Shown here: in pieces, positions 12,401 through 24,900 of the stretch | Layout: the number at the start of each line of letters is the position of its first letter | Position numbering within the stretch: the first letter of the stretch is position 1 | Source: Zerene cesonia | Taxonomy: Eukaryota > Arthropoda > Insecta > Lepidoptera > Pieridae | DNA: 64,000 nucleotides | Direction: 5' to 3' | Assembly (NCBI RefSeq): GCF_012273895.1 | Contig: NC_052130.1 | Span: forward strand, 4,898,001 to 4,962,000 | Program-made: the position numbers and the translations under genes | The notes under the pieces: generated by a model | Told to the model about the DNA's origin: nothing | Database searches by the model: none | Seen by the model: the letters and a program-made list of their open reading frames with translations, nothing else

Positions 12401-14805
12401 GCGTTTCCGGGGTCAGCCAGATTATTATATAATTTACAGCTTTCGCAAAATATACACTACCAGAATAGTTAAAATACTTGTGAATGATGCTGTGTCGATG
12501 TATTTTACCATCTACCTACATTTTTATTTATTTTTAAGTACATAATTATTTACTCTTGCATTCTTACAAGAAATATTTATAATATTTCAGCCATTTTCAC
12601 ATAGTACACCACATCATATGTATCACGAAGACCCAACTCGTAAGACTCAGAGGTAATAATGAAATTTTCCTAAATCCTTCCCTTAGAAACTTGAGTTTAT
12701 TTAGCAGGATATTTGTAATTATGAAAAAGGTTTGCTTATACGAGTATAAGATATTTAACCAATGTAAATTTTTCGTATTGTTATGATACTATCCTTTGCG
12801 CGCGACTTCGCACGCGTTAATTTGGATTAATAGTTTAATAGATGTTAATATACATATAAACCTTCCTCTTGAATCACTCTATCTATGAAAAAATCCCATC
12901 AAAATCCGCTGCGTAATTTTAAAGATTCAAACTTACATGGGACATAGGGACAGAGAAATTGACTTCTTTTTATACTATATAAAAATAATTATCATTTATG
13001 TTTATTATTATTATAATTATTTTTTTCTATTAACGAATACGCTGCCCGCTTTTAAGGGGAAACCGTGTGAAGACGAGAGGCGGGCCTAGTATAGCATGTT
13101 TCTAAATTACCTCGTCTTCGTTTTAAGATCTATTTCTGATTATTTTAGGAACCATGAACATAAGCATACAAGCGTGAACAGGCGATACTTTAACAGACAC
13201 TCAAAAAGTAGCAACCGGTATACACCCGCGAGAATTGCCCCTCCGACCCATGCGAAAGTGAGTTTTTCTATTCTAAATTTTGAGCGTATTAAATCATTCC
13301 TATTAATTTTATTACTAAGTAACTCCTGTTTCTTCGTCACGCTGAACCACTCAACCGATTTGGATGAAATTTCGTAAAACGATACAACTATGACGGACAA
13401 GCCTTTCTACTTCACAATCTATCATTTTTTTACTCTTGTCAACGCGGTCGTAGCCGCGGGAAAGCGGCTGTAGTGGCTCGTTCATTCCATTATATGAATT
13501 TAATCTTAAATATTTTAAAATAATTCCAAGCAACTTGATTATAGAAACACAAGTCCGGTCAGAGTATATTTTCACGAACGGCAATATTTGAGTTACCAAA
13601 TAGAAAACTTATAACTAAGACTACTACATCTCCACCGCGAATTAAAAAGGATGTAGTGCCTAGAAGGGATTTTACAAATGTAAGGAAACTTGTTAAGACT
13701 TATTTACATCGAAGACGAGTAAATAGCAAAGATTTACTCACAAAATCTTTAAATAACGATATGAAATATAGATACAATAACTCATTTATAGAAGAATATG
13801 AAAAAGTAACAGAAAAGACTCCTAAAACTACAATTGAAATTATTAATTTTAACGAATTTGTAAAGGATAAAACATTCGACTATAGCAATGTTTCTAAAAA
13901 TGCAGTTTTTAAAGTAAACCATATTAATAGAGAAGATAAACATGTTTTAAAATTAATTAATGATTTAAAAACGGAAGTAAACCATATAGATTTTGATAAG
14001 AAGGAGAAAGAAATATTTGATGGTAAACTCCGTCAATTATATGATACTCTGGCAATGAATATTGACAACAAATTAAGTACTGATTTGGATTTGAGAAACA
14101 GTTCCATAAAAAATGAAAAATACAGAACTTTCAATAACTTAAAGCCGGATCTATTAAAAGATAAAGTAAAGAAAAATCCAAATTATCATTTCGATAGACT
14201 TTTTCATAAGAAGTTTATGAACGAATATTCCACTGACAATATTATTAGAAACGAAAATGGCCTCAAACGTCCAAAAGATAGTTTAGTCAATGAAAACAAG
14301 CTCAGTAAAATTTACGGGATAAGACGACGAAACAAGGATTTATATAGAAGATTGGGTAATGGCGATGTAAGAAATAATTATTATTTAAGAAAAGATAACT
14401 TTGATGATGGCTTGAGTACGGATAGAAGGAGATATTACCAAGAGAAACTCGACAATCTAGAAAGAAAATTGCATAACATGCGTGGCTACCAACGGAAAAA
14501 TATTGTACGTATTCACTTTCAAATTATTTCTTGTTTTTCATAATACGTAGGAGGTGAAGGAAACAAATTCTACCCTGAACATAATTCATACTACCTAGTC
14601 CGAGATATATTTATTTGTTTTAGACACCATCATTTTTTTATAATCTAATAAAAATACTTGGTATGTATTATATTGCTTCTAGGTACCTAATGACCGTCAC
14701 CTTAGACCCATGAAACCAACAAATGAAGTCGAACGACGAAGATCAGAAGATAGCAATGTATTTTATATGCCCGACAGAGCTAGATTTTTACATGGTTTTA
14801 AGTAA
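6437..14805 (+). CDS. Secreted CAP-superfamily (venom allergen 5-like / SCP) protein with long basic C-terminal tail; 5' exon missing
   Basis: Thirteen exons joined by GT-AG sites with matching phases: 6437-6592, 7440-7528, 8302-8383, 8642-8723, 9475-9679, 10199-10328, 10867-11035, 11472-11571, 12123-12195, 12591-12652, 13149-13257, 13545-14504, 14683-14805 (TAA). They total 2340 nt, 779 visible residues. The first exon has no in-frame ATG and opens with a hydrophobic, signal-peptide-like stretch (residues 2-18), so a short upstream exon should supply the Met. Residues 31-52 hold the Cys-rich start (DYCPKTEHC). The CAP core runs from about 80 to 265: EWDEELATFAQ, RHDMCR, then GKSTHIGCG at 221-229 and CNYS followed by PGEEVY. 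A Cys-rich end (CGCPVGYDEDPNCLC) follows. CAP proteins are usually secreted and of varied function; this one's role is unknown. The His of the usual HFTQ signature is Leu214. From residue 305 on the protein becomes a K/N/R/D-rich tail with no family I recognise. No AATAAA is obvious just past the stop. Confidence 0.86.
11180..11381 (+). mobile_element. Helitron-like element, family 1
   Basis: TCCTACTCATATTATAAATA at the start and GACGTAGCTAG at the end. It lies in the CAP gene intron between exons 10867-11035 and 11472-11571. Confidence 0.7.
11838..12065 (+). mobile_element. Repeat with 12-bp terminal hairpin and ACTACGCGGGCATAGCCGCGGGC end
   Basis: A 12-bp stem (GAAAGTGGTGTT 11849-11860 / AACACCACTTTC 11866-11877) is followed by the generic phrase of lepidopteran repeats (CTGAAGAACGGATTAACCAG, TAGTTTTTATCCCGGAAATC) and a GC-rich 3' end. 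It lies in the CAP intron before exon 12123. Confidence 0.5.
12264..12420 (+). mobile_element. Helitron-like element, family 2
   Basis: Contains CCTCTGAAACGGCTGGACCG, AATCGGCCAACATCTATTTT and the end GGGGTCAGCCAG, matching the family-2 halves of the composites. It lies in a CAP gene intron. Confidence 0.65.
12785..12990 (+). mobile_element. Interspersed repeat (ACTTCGCACGCGTTAATTTGG type)
   Basis: Shares CTTCGCACGC, AATAGAT, CATATAAACCTTCC, AAATCCGCTGCGTA and CATAGGGACA in order with 40385-40535; a degraded start is also at 11085-11165. Confidence 0.5.
13545..14504 (+). CDS. Large tail exon of the CAP gene (320 residues, K/N/R/D-rich, no Cys)
   Basis: One 960-nt exon, open in the frame dictated by its neighbours, with an acceptor after TTATAG and donor GTACGT. 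It encodes residues 420-739 of the visible protein. The product is very rich in Lys, Asn, Arg and Asp, contains no cysteine, and has short charged heptad-like stretches near its end (EKLDNLERKLHNMRG). I recognise no domain. An alternative phase-0 acceptor lies 18 nt downstream (GGTCAG), so the start may shift by six codons. Low complexity and AT-rich codon use differ from the CAP exons, but the open frame over 320 codons in AT-rich DNA, where stops are frequent, argues that it is translated. Confidence 0.75.
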
Positions 14806-15948
14806 ACGTTAAATAATGTACTTGTATTCAATATATATTTTCCTTCATTTAAATGATGTTCTAACCATGGTATACGTATTACGTAGCGCTACATATCCTT
14901 GAATTTCTTTAAAAAGTTGGAAAAAGCATCCTATGTTTTTGCCACAGGCATCGACAGGTATTACGATACGTTACTAATATGATGCAACTACCGAGGAATT
15001 TCATAGCCCTCGTTTTGTATGGATGTACCCACAATCGATAAAAATTGTTTTTGTTCCGTTAGCTTCGAAAATGTTTTGGTGTTAAGTTTATTAATTTAAA
15101 AAAAAACAAACATTCTGAACTTTCAATCATACTGTATATAAAGCGATAACTGACCATATCAACCAAAATATGGCCCATAAACTGGTCTAATAATTTTTTT
15201 GGAATAATTTTTTATAATCTATTGCTATGAAAAACCATTTTTATTATCTGTACTTACACCTTGATAGTCACTGTCATTGACGCATGACTGATGACAGTGA
15301 CGCATTGTAGTAAATATTGCCATCAGATACAAATATACTGAATCCAGGCCAATTGTGAAAGTGTATTTAATTGCGGATGGTATAATAAAATTGTACAGTT
15401 TTTATTTAAATTAATACACTACCACTTGTTAAAAATATTTCTGTGCTCTCAGTACATAATTTTAAAGTTTAGCTTATTCATAAGGTTTAACAAAAAGCTA
15501 TTCAATTACAATTTAAAATATTTAACACTATTAAAGTAAGTGTTGTAGACACCTTTATTTTCTAATGTTTACACTAGTTTTCGTTGTCCCTCGCACCGTT
15601 AGCAATTATAGTAAAATTTAAAAATTACCTAAAATAAATAATATGTTTTATTCAGTATGCAATTACCCCAAAAATTCAAAATATATTTTCGGAAGTTTAG
15701 ACTGTAGAAAGAGAGCTAGCAACACCAGTACGGCCCGTCGCGCTGCGCGTGGTAATCAGCTATGAACTAATCATTTCGGTTTTATTCATTACGGAATAAA
15801 TTTTCTCGTATCATTTAATTATAAATTCTATGATTTGTGACAAAATTAGTGTAGTGAAAATGACATTGATAATTTAGTATAGAACTATCAACTAGGTGTA
15901 GCTATCTGTATTTATTTGTGAAAAAAGTGTTATAATTTAGTGAGTATT
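14806..15948. other. Spacer between CAP gene and mitoferrin
   Basis: 1.1 kb holding the CAP 3' UTR and the mitoferrin promoter and leader. GTAGTGTC-like boxes are absent and no TATA box stands at a convincing distance. 15720-15750 is locally GC-rich (CGGCCCGTCGCGCTGCGCGT) and could mark the mitoferrin start region. No third gene seen. Confidence 0.5.
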
Positions 15949-18900
15949 ATGAACTTTGAGGACTATGAAACCCTTCCGACCCAGAATTCCCTCACACACA
16001 TGACAGCCGGCGCGATCGCAGGGGTGATGGAGCATTGCGTAATGTACCCGCTGGATTCGGTCAAGGTGAGCTATCCTGAACTGGCGCAGAGTTTGCCAGA
16101 ATTATATTTCGATTACATTTGACAACCTAACCTAGTATGACAACGAGTGTCGGCTGTCTGTTAGTGTTACGCCACCACTTGATCAATTGTTATGTAAAAA
16201 ATAGATTCTTACTTTCTTTACTTATTTAGCAACCAATGAGTGCTGGAGTGGAAAGTAAATTCTGAATGTATGACACGTGATCAAACTTGATGGAGCTACG
16301 TTTTTCGTCCTGTCAAATTCACAATATTTTTACCTTTTATTATTCAACCAACTATAACACAAGAAAGTGGATATTCTACTTAAAAAAATGCATCAAAATG
16401 CGCCTGTAGTACATTAAAAGATGGTTATGTTCAAGTGAATATTTATATAACTTATTAGATATTATATAGAAGGAGTCGCTAATTAAATTCATTTTTCTAT
16501 TTAAGATAAGAAGCATGGTTAGTTAGTTAGAAAAATGAAAATAACAGTTGTCACCATTACATTCTGTATCAAATTCTTATAAGATCTCCAGTGAGAATAA
16601 AAAATCATAACATTATCATTGAATTCATCCAAATAATTACTGAACCAGCAAAACTTGTTACTGTAGGTAGGCTTACAAAGTTTTTACATAATTTGCTAAA
16701 TTTTCTAGTTCTCTTTAATGCAGTAAAATTACTCTCTTATTGTTGAAAGCACATCAACAACACAACCCCAACTTAAAAGTGTCACATTATCTCAGTAACT
16801 TGTAACAGAAAAATGCAACTGCTCAAATTAGTTTGTTTATTTTGTTTATCTATAGTAGTCCTTAACAAATTGAAACATTTCCTGCTTTGGATTCATAAAG
16901 TTAATGTAAATCAGAACTGTTATTAAGCATCTGTTTAATTATTTGTACTTACATTTTTGTTATAGATATACTAAATTCTTTAAAACTTAATGATTGTAAT
17001 ACTTTTTAAAATTTTATGCATTGAATTAATTACTGCAATAAGATTTATACAGAAGTAAAAATAAAATGGTTTTTTATTAGCCACAACAAGTGAGACAATC
17101 GAAATATTTGTATAATATATTTGCAATTAGTTCTGATTAGAAGGTTCTTCATCTACTAGCGAATTTAGAATTAATGCCAAAAAATTAAATACAAACACAT
17201 TGACACTTCATGTTTATTCTATTAATCTGTTTATTTGAATCACCAAGAAATAACTTATACTAACAGTGCCCTGTGGTTTCACCTGTGTTGTACATGATGT
17301 TACATAGCCTTGAAGTCTACCTTAATATATGAGCTATTCAATACAAAACAAAATTTTCAATTTGAACTAGTAGTTCCTGAGATTAGTACATACAAACAAA
17401 CAAAATTGTCAGCTTTATGTTATCCTATTATATACATATTATTATAATATGCATATATTCTATTATATCATCACATTTTTTAAAAGATGTTGCGGTTTAA
17501 AATGTTTTGTTAGTTCATTTTTTATTAAAAATTATACACAGTGGATATTGCTTATAAAACCATGTTTAGGTTGTAGAAGATGTATCTTCAAATCAGAATT
17601 TTTAACATTATATTATTCAAGTTACTTATCTGAAATATATAACAACTTGCTTACAAGCTTAGGTCTAATTGGAATACCATAATATTATATTTAGACATGG
17701 AATTAATGTCAGAGTTAGTATCCAAATATAAGTATTTAATGTGAAACTGTTATATCAACTGCGCCCAGTTTCACCAGCAGGTAATTGTTTGCTCTTCTAT
17801 TTAAACCCTGTGATCATTAGTTTTATATATCACTGGGTTTTTTATTTATTAATTCTGCCTAGTCACCTATAATTTTGAAATTCCATCACAGCATTCATCT
17901 TTACTATAGTAATAAAGTAAATGATATTAGAATATATAATAAGACAGTATGTATGCATAGCAAACGCTATTGTAACTAAAGAAAAATAGTAACAAATATT
18001 TAAAGTACTCATATCTTGGGCTGACATTCCAACACTAGATCCAAAAGGTGATGTATTTATTTAAGATGAGTGCTGTTTTCATAAGAAATGACATGACAAA
18101 TACATTTTCTAAGTTCATAATACTAATAAATGCAATTTATAAACATTTGAAACTTTTAATCAGTGTCTATTTTTTAAATTTTAAATATATATTATTAACA
18201 ATTGTCAAAGCAACAAATATGTTATCAATTTAACTTTACCCATACACATCCAGTTTGATAAATCACTATAAAAAAAATAAATGAATTGCAATTGTTTTAT
18301 TGTATTTAAATGAGGAAATAATCGGCTTTATTGGCCTTCTGCCAGCAAACCTGAGTTTGAAAAGCGGTGTCACAGTCATCTGAACCCTTCTTTGTACCAC
18401 ATGCTCGCAAGTGGTGTTCTGAGCGTTTCCTGAAGTCATCAGGCAAGAGGGCAATAACGGCCTCCACATCAACATTGCCCTCGGACATCATTCCGGCAGT
18501 TTCCATGGTACATTTCATGTAGCACTTCAATTTGTCATCTGGGGTGAGGTCAGCACCCTTATTCACACCTTCGACTAAACTCAGATCCACTCCGGTCTCC
18601 GAAGCACAGCTCTCACGGAGCATCTTCGCTAATTCTGCCATTTCTTCGTCCATCGCTAGACTTGAACATATTAATGTGATAATAAGTAATGATAAAAGGT
18701 GAATAGCCATTTTGGAATTATATTTTTTTTAGTACTTTGCCAATGTTTTCCGCTGTAAGTTCTTTTTAACTGAAGATGGGATTTAAAGAGGTCCATTTTA
18801 TATAAATTTTCAATGTCATCGCTCATTGTTTATGTGATATGTAAATTGTGGGTTGCTTTCTTCAAAGCGTATGATTAGATGTGCTGCTTGTTTGTATTGT

Positions 18901-21900
18901 TGTGTAGGGTGTAATTTTTTAAACCTGTTTTGGAGAATCATTTTGAAAAATTGTATGTTAGTTAAATTGTGGATTACTAGCAATTTTTAAAATTGTTAGC
19001 TGCACTTGCAAAAAATATGTTTTAATTATAAAATTTATGAGGTATTTTTGGCATATGCTCAAATGTAAAGGAAGTGGGGAGTAATTTAATAGTATATAAT
19101 TATGAATAGTCTATACTATTTAAGGCAGATTATATTCATTCACTCATATATTTAACAAATTTATAATTTTAATAACAAACAAAGAAACATTCAATGACCA
19201 GTGCAATTCATGAATAAATCACATTTTACATAGGCATAATATAAATGTCATGCAACTTCAAGAAAAGGAGATTTTCAATTTGAATGCATTTTTTTTTTTG
19301 TTTGTAACCTCAGAACTACTGGGTACACCAATTTCTATGATTAATTTTTTAAAGATGGTGTCTCCCATTTGGTCCCATTCAAAGTTGGCCTTTTTCTGAC
19401 AAATAACTGATTGTTTAGTTTTTCTTTAAAAATAGTGGCATCAAATGATTTACCTATATATAAAAAATAATCTAATATCCAGTGATGACAAATTGGCAAA
19501 TATAAGGAATGTTTAATATTTAGTATTATCAGATTGGTTAGGGACTAATTACAATTTCAAGTATCTGTATGACATATAAATGAATATGTACCTGTTGTAG
19601 CATTTAGATTCATTTCATGGAAACTCAATCTAATTAACGTCAACACCATACAGGCAGGAAAGAAATGTATCTTTTTATTGTGGACATTTATTGTGGACAT
19701 TGTGGACACCTAGCCACACTATTAATTATATGCTGCTATTTAACTAATTCGTACAGGACGTTGTATTGTGGGACGGCCTCCAAGATGGACAGACGACCTG
19801 AAGAAAGTGGTAGGGTGCCGCTGAATTCTGGCCGCTGGCTATCGGTCGTTCTGGAAATCTATGGACTGAAAGGCCTAAACGACGACGAACGACGATATAA
19901 ATCATTTTCAATTTATATCGTACTTACCGCTCGTACCGGTTTGATGCGATAAAATAATAGGCCAAAGGAAATTCCCAAGGGAATAAGATTTTCTCTCGTA
20001 AAAATGGACCTATGTCAACTCTAGGCCTCTATTACCAGCCACAAAAATCACACCATAACATTGCTCCGTTGCGATATGAAAGAGAGAAAAACAACAACAC
20101 TTTCGCGTTTATAATATTTGAAAGTATGTTACTCAGGAAGATTAGCATTCTAAAAGCGAAATAGTTTATAAGCCTAAGGAAATCTTAACCTTAGAAAGTT
20201 ATTTCTTTAACTTGAGACTCAGCTGGTACTGAAGTTAAATAAATATTTTTGGCAGTGTAAATTTAGTGTGTTTGGTTGTTTCAGACGCGAATGCAATCCC
20301 TGCGATCGGCTCACAATGGCAGCATAGTGGAAACCTTTCGCTATATGGTGCAGCGGGAAGGCCTGCTCAGGTAATTGATAAAATAAAGAAGAGATTTTCA
20401 AAATTAACGGGTTTCGTATATAGGGTTATAAAGGGTTTCACTCTTGCGAGATCCGTCACTTACGAGCTTCTATTAAAATATAAACAGAACATTCCTCCCT
20501 GCGGGTAGTAAACAATTCTTTGGCGGCCAATTATTTCTCAAGCTAGTAAATATTACAACATCTGCCAAAATTAGTACTTAATTATAGATGAGCAAGCTTC
20601 TAGTATGTTTATAACGATTTTTTTAAGCAGAAAAAGCAATGGAAAATGAGTTTTCTAGTCATCAGCCTGCAAAAATAATATATAAATTTATAGCATTATA
20701 CGACCAATTTAGAGAGTACGTATAACGTCATATGACAGGATTAGTAAGTCGGCATTCAAGTTGGTTGCCAAATTCCAATTGCCTAAGCAACAGTCCGTTT
20801 TCCTCTATGGCCTACGCATAAATGCATTCCGTAGAAATTCTTGGAACCTTTTACATTTTACCCATATATAGACTTGGTCACTGGGCTGGAATTCACCAAT
20901 TCTTGGCATGGAGATTTGGAATTGGACTTCGTACTTATATTGTATATCATAGAACAGGTTAAAATCGTAACAAATGGTATTTATAATCGATCGATCTCTT
21001 CAGTTGGTTCTCAAGGATACGTACAAGGACACTCTATTACCATATAATACTTATTGTTGTTACGAGTCGGCTTGACAATATCAAAAATTGCGACTAGGTG
21101 AACGGTTTTCATGATTATAAATCTATTTGGTCTATTTCTGATTATATCTGAGATATATTTATTGATAAATTATAACATTAATTCAAGGCAACTTACATTG
21201 CACTCAATGGCGGTAACAACTGTGTCAATATTTATTGTTCGTCTCAACAGGATTACACTGTACGACGATACGCTATCAGTCTATTGTTTGTTATAATCGC
21301 AGCGGTGTTCTGTTTTACGATCATTCATAATTATATAATTTAAATTGTATAAATAGTAATGTAGTAAAAAGCGAACACTTGATTAATTGATTTTCTTTGC
21401 GAACATTAAAGTGACCAAATTTCTGTCTCTTGCTCATTTTAAACTTCAAATGATTTGGAAGCAGATATAGATCTCTTCAATTGCAACGCCGAAACTAATT
21501 ACTTGGAAACAGAAGCGTCACGTGAATCAATAAAACTATTAAACGAGATGTCGCGTAAAATGTCACACATAATATAGAAGGCGTTACAAACAGTTTTCAG
21601 ACAACAAAATAAAATATGGACAAGAAGTGATGTTGTTTAATCGTTGACACTTTAAAAGTTCACATTTATCTACTCTAAATACAAATTAGTTTGCCAAATA
21701 TAGCTTCATTCAAATATAGTACCAGTCTCTCTTCACTAGTAAAGCTCTAGTCTCGAAATAAAATCCTGGTGATAATCTTAGAAACTAAAGTGTAAAAAAC
21801 CTAAAACAATGCGTTATGATATCACCAAAACACGTGGTTATTATAAATGAAACATATTTATCTCTTTATAAAACTGAACATGTAAGAGTAAATATGAATT

Positions 21901-24900
21901 TAATGTCAAATATGCACTGTTTTCAAAACATAAATCGAAACGTTTGATACTAAAAATAAATCCATACATTTCATACATTACGCAATTTTTCAATATCTTG
22001 TATATTAACAGTGAATAGAAATAACTCTTATCACACATTGTTATCACATACGTGAGGTGACAAGATGCACAACCTGTACGCACACAATGACAAATTTGAT
22101 AACACACACACACGCAGGTTATCTGAAAAGCGGCGAATTTTTTGACTGAAATTATCGCAATCTGGACTAATTAGAGCGTCGAAAATTTAGGCTGATTAAT
22201 ATTAGGGTTTTATATATCAGTTTATAGCGGTAAATTACTATCCCTGCTATTATTGTAAATGCGAAAATGTATTTGTTTGTTCATTTATTTGATTTCTGTC
22301 TGTCCTTTCTGTCCTGTCTCAATGGAACGGTTTCATGTTGATAGTTAAGAATTTATAAAATAACTTAGGCTACTTTTTACCTTGGTGGTTGCATTCCTAT
22401 GGGAATCCACGGGCGAAAAGTTAGTTATTGATATAAATATGCCAATTTGTTGCTATTACTAAAAAGGTCATTTTTCCGTGTCTATTATGTGGGTACATCT
22501 AGCAAAATTTTTATTCACTTTTTGACCATTGAAGAGCGCCATCTACTTAGCAGTCCCTAAGTTATTTATAGACCTTAGAGATTACGCTTATTCAAAGCCT
22601 AATCTCTTCCTCAAATGAGAATCGTATTTATAGGACACAATGGACAGACTTCCGCCTTTACATGTGCATGCATGTGTGTTTTTTCATTGTATATCCGTCT
22701 CACTCTTATAAAGTCATGCAATGACTTAACATAATTTCAATAAGTGGTTATCTATTACGTGTATTGTTGAGAATTGTATGAACTTTTAGAATTTACGTCG
22801 AGCATAATGTTACATATATGTTAATAAAAATGCATCTACCACTATGTAAAAATATTACAACTTAATTTAACAAATGTCGCCTTTAAATAAACGACATATC
22901 TCATGCTCCGGTTTCATCCGTGGCACGTACATATCCAACGATGATACAGACAGTAATTCCTGAATTCAGTACTAAGTAAATTAAATTTACGCCCCCAGAT
23001 CATATCGTAAATTGCAACGAAAAAAAAAGTAAGCTAACTTACGCTCATCGCTTCAAAAAATTATATTTGCCTATATCAGGTTATACGAATTCATTAGCTT
23101 CAAGGCTAAATAGTAGAAAGTTGAATACTAGGATTCCGCTCATAAGATCATGCCACGTGAATCAGCCTGCTATAGTAGTTTGGCGACTTAAGCCTGCATC
23201 CGGTCATAAGCGATTCTAAAAGATTTAGCTATAAAATTGCTAATGGATTTGACAGGTTTTCAACTTGTTTCTAGGTGGACATTTACAGCTCCCAATAAGG
23301 TGTTGTCTCTTTGATTGGCTAATGAAATTTTGAAATAATTAATAAAATATCGGTTTAGGTTAGAAACGTAACAGCATATAAAATTCTAATTATTCTTGAC
23401 TATATGTAAAGTATAGCACCTTGGGGTACACCAACAATATATTTACTCAGGATCAGTTCTGTTGATAGATGTTGCTTTTAGTCTTTGAGGTAGAAATTTA
23501 TCAAAATACTATATTATGATATATTTACATCCATCTGCAATTGAATGAAATTGAATCCGCAGCATATAAATAAAATACGTCTACGGTATCAAAGCCCTAT
23601 AAAAATCTAAAAATATTTCAACCACGACAAATAAAGTTGTTTTTACAGCTCTCGAAGGATTACAGCGAAAATAATTAAGGAGTTTTCAGTGATTACTTAT
23701 CAGATATACGATATCGGATTCGATGCGAACTGAGGTTTGTGCATTGAATACGGCACAATCTAATCTATGTACGTGAACCACCAGAGTACAGTATCGTAGC
23801 GATAATTATTTCATACATCATTGTTTGTGACAGTTGCGATACGTTGTGATATCCGTTTGTAGGTCTAGGTCGTAGGGTTAGGAAAAAGGAGAAAAATTAT
23901 CTAATAGTTACTTATCTCGATCGTCAATCCTAAGTTAGGTTAGTAACCTAACTTAGGTTACACAGGACCTGGTGACATTACATTATCAACATTTATATCA
24001 CACTAAATGCCCGTCGCAACGCCATCAAAATTATCTTTTTTTTTCTTACCTTTTAAACCTTCGCTTAACTACTTTAAATGCATCAAGACCAAAATGATCA
24101 AATTCGGCGTTTTAGCGAGACTAATGAACATCAATTGATTTTCTTTTATTTTGATTAATACAGATTACCTAACACACCATACCAATATTATCAACCTCTA
24201 TAAGATCTTAATATATTCGTTATTCAATAAACAAAATAAATAGATTGGTATATCAATTGTAAAGTTTTAAAGTTGTAGGTTATTTTTATTTGTCATCCTG
24301 TAAAAGTTTTATTTATTCATATACTTATGTAAGATCACACAATATGCCAAAAAATACTTGGACAATGTGATGAACAATAATAGCTGAAATACCTAGTAAC
24401 AACTAACAGTACCTAGTATTTAATGTAAATTGTATTTTTATTACATGAAAATGTAGGCAATATTTTCAACGAAAACAACAACATTAAAATTAAATAAATA
24501 CTCTAAAAAGGACAAAATAAGGAGGTAATTTTTTTCGTCTCAGTCAGTTAATATTATTCAACGAATTAATGACAAAAAGTCGCGAGAGCTAAGACCGGTT
24601 GAAGTCGTTATGTAACCGAACCAGTACAAGGTTAACGAAATCACATATGGATTAAAGTCTTCAAATGAAGAATGGCGGGATAACATTCCCTAAATTTTTG
24701 GGAACGGGTTTTTATTTATAAGGAACGACAAGCAAAACAAAGAGAAGCAAAAAAAATCGCAAAAAAAAACACAATTTAGTAAATAGTATAAAAAGAGACC
24801 ATAAAAATTAAAGGAAAATACAATTTACGCCTAAAACTATAAATACTTTTTCTGGAAACATGAATCATGAAATGAATTGTAATGCTTGCCATCATCTGAA

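Larger units (their letters stand above)
16066..20284 (+). other. Mitoferrin intron 1
   Basis: 4.2 kb. Contains the antisense odorant-binding protein gene and a LINE tail fragment; the rest is AT-rich with no recognisable feature. Confidence 0.85.
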
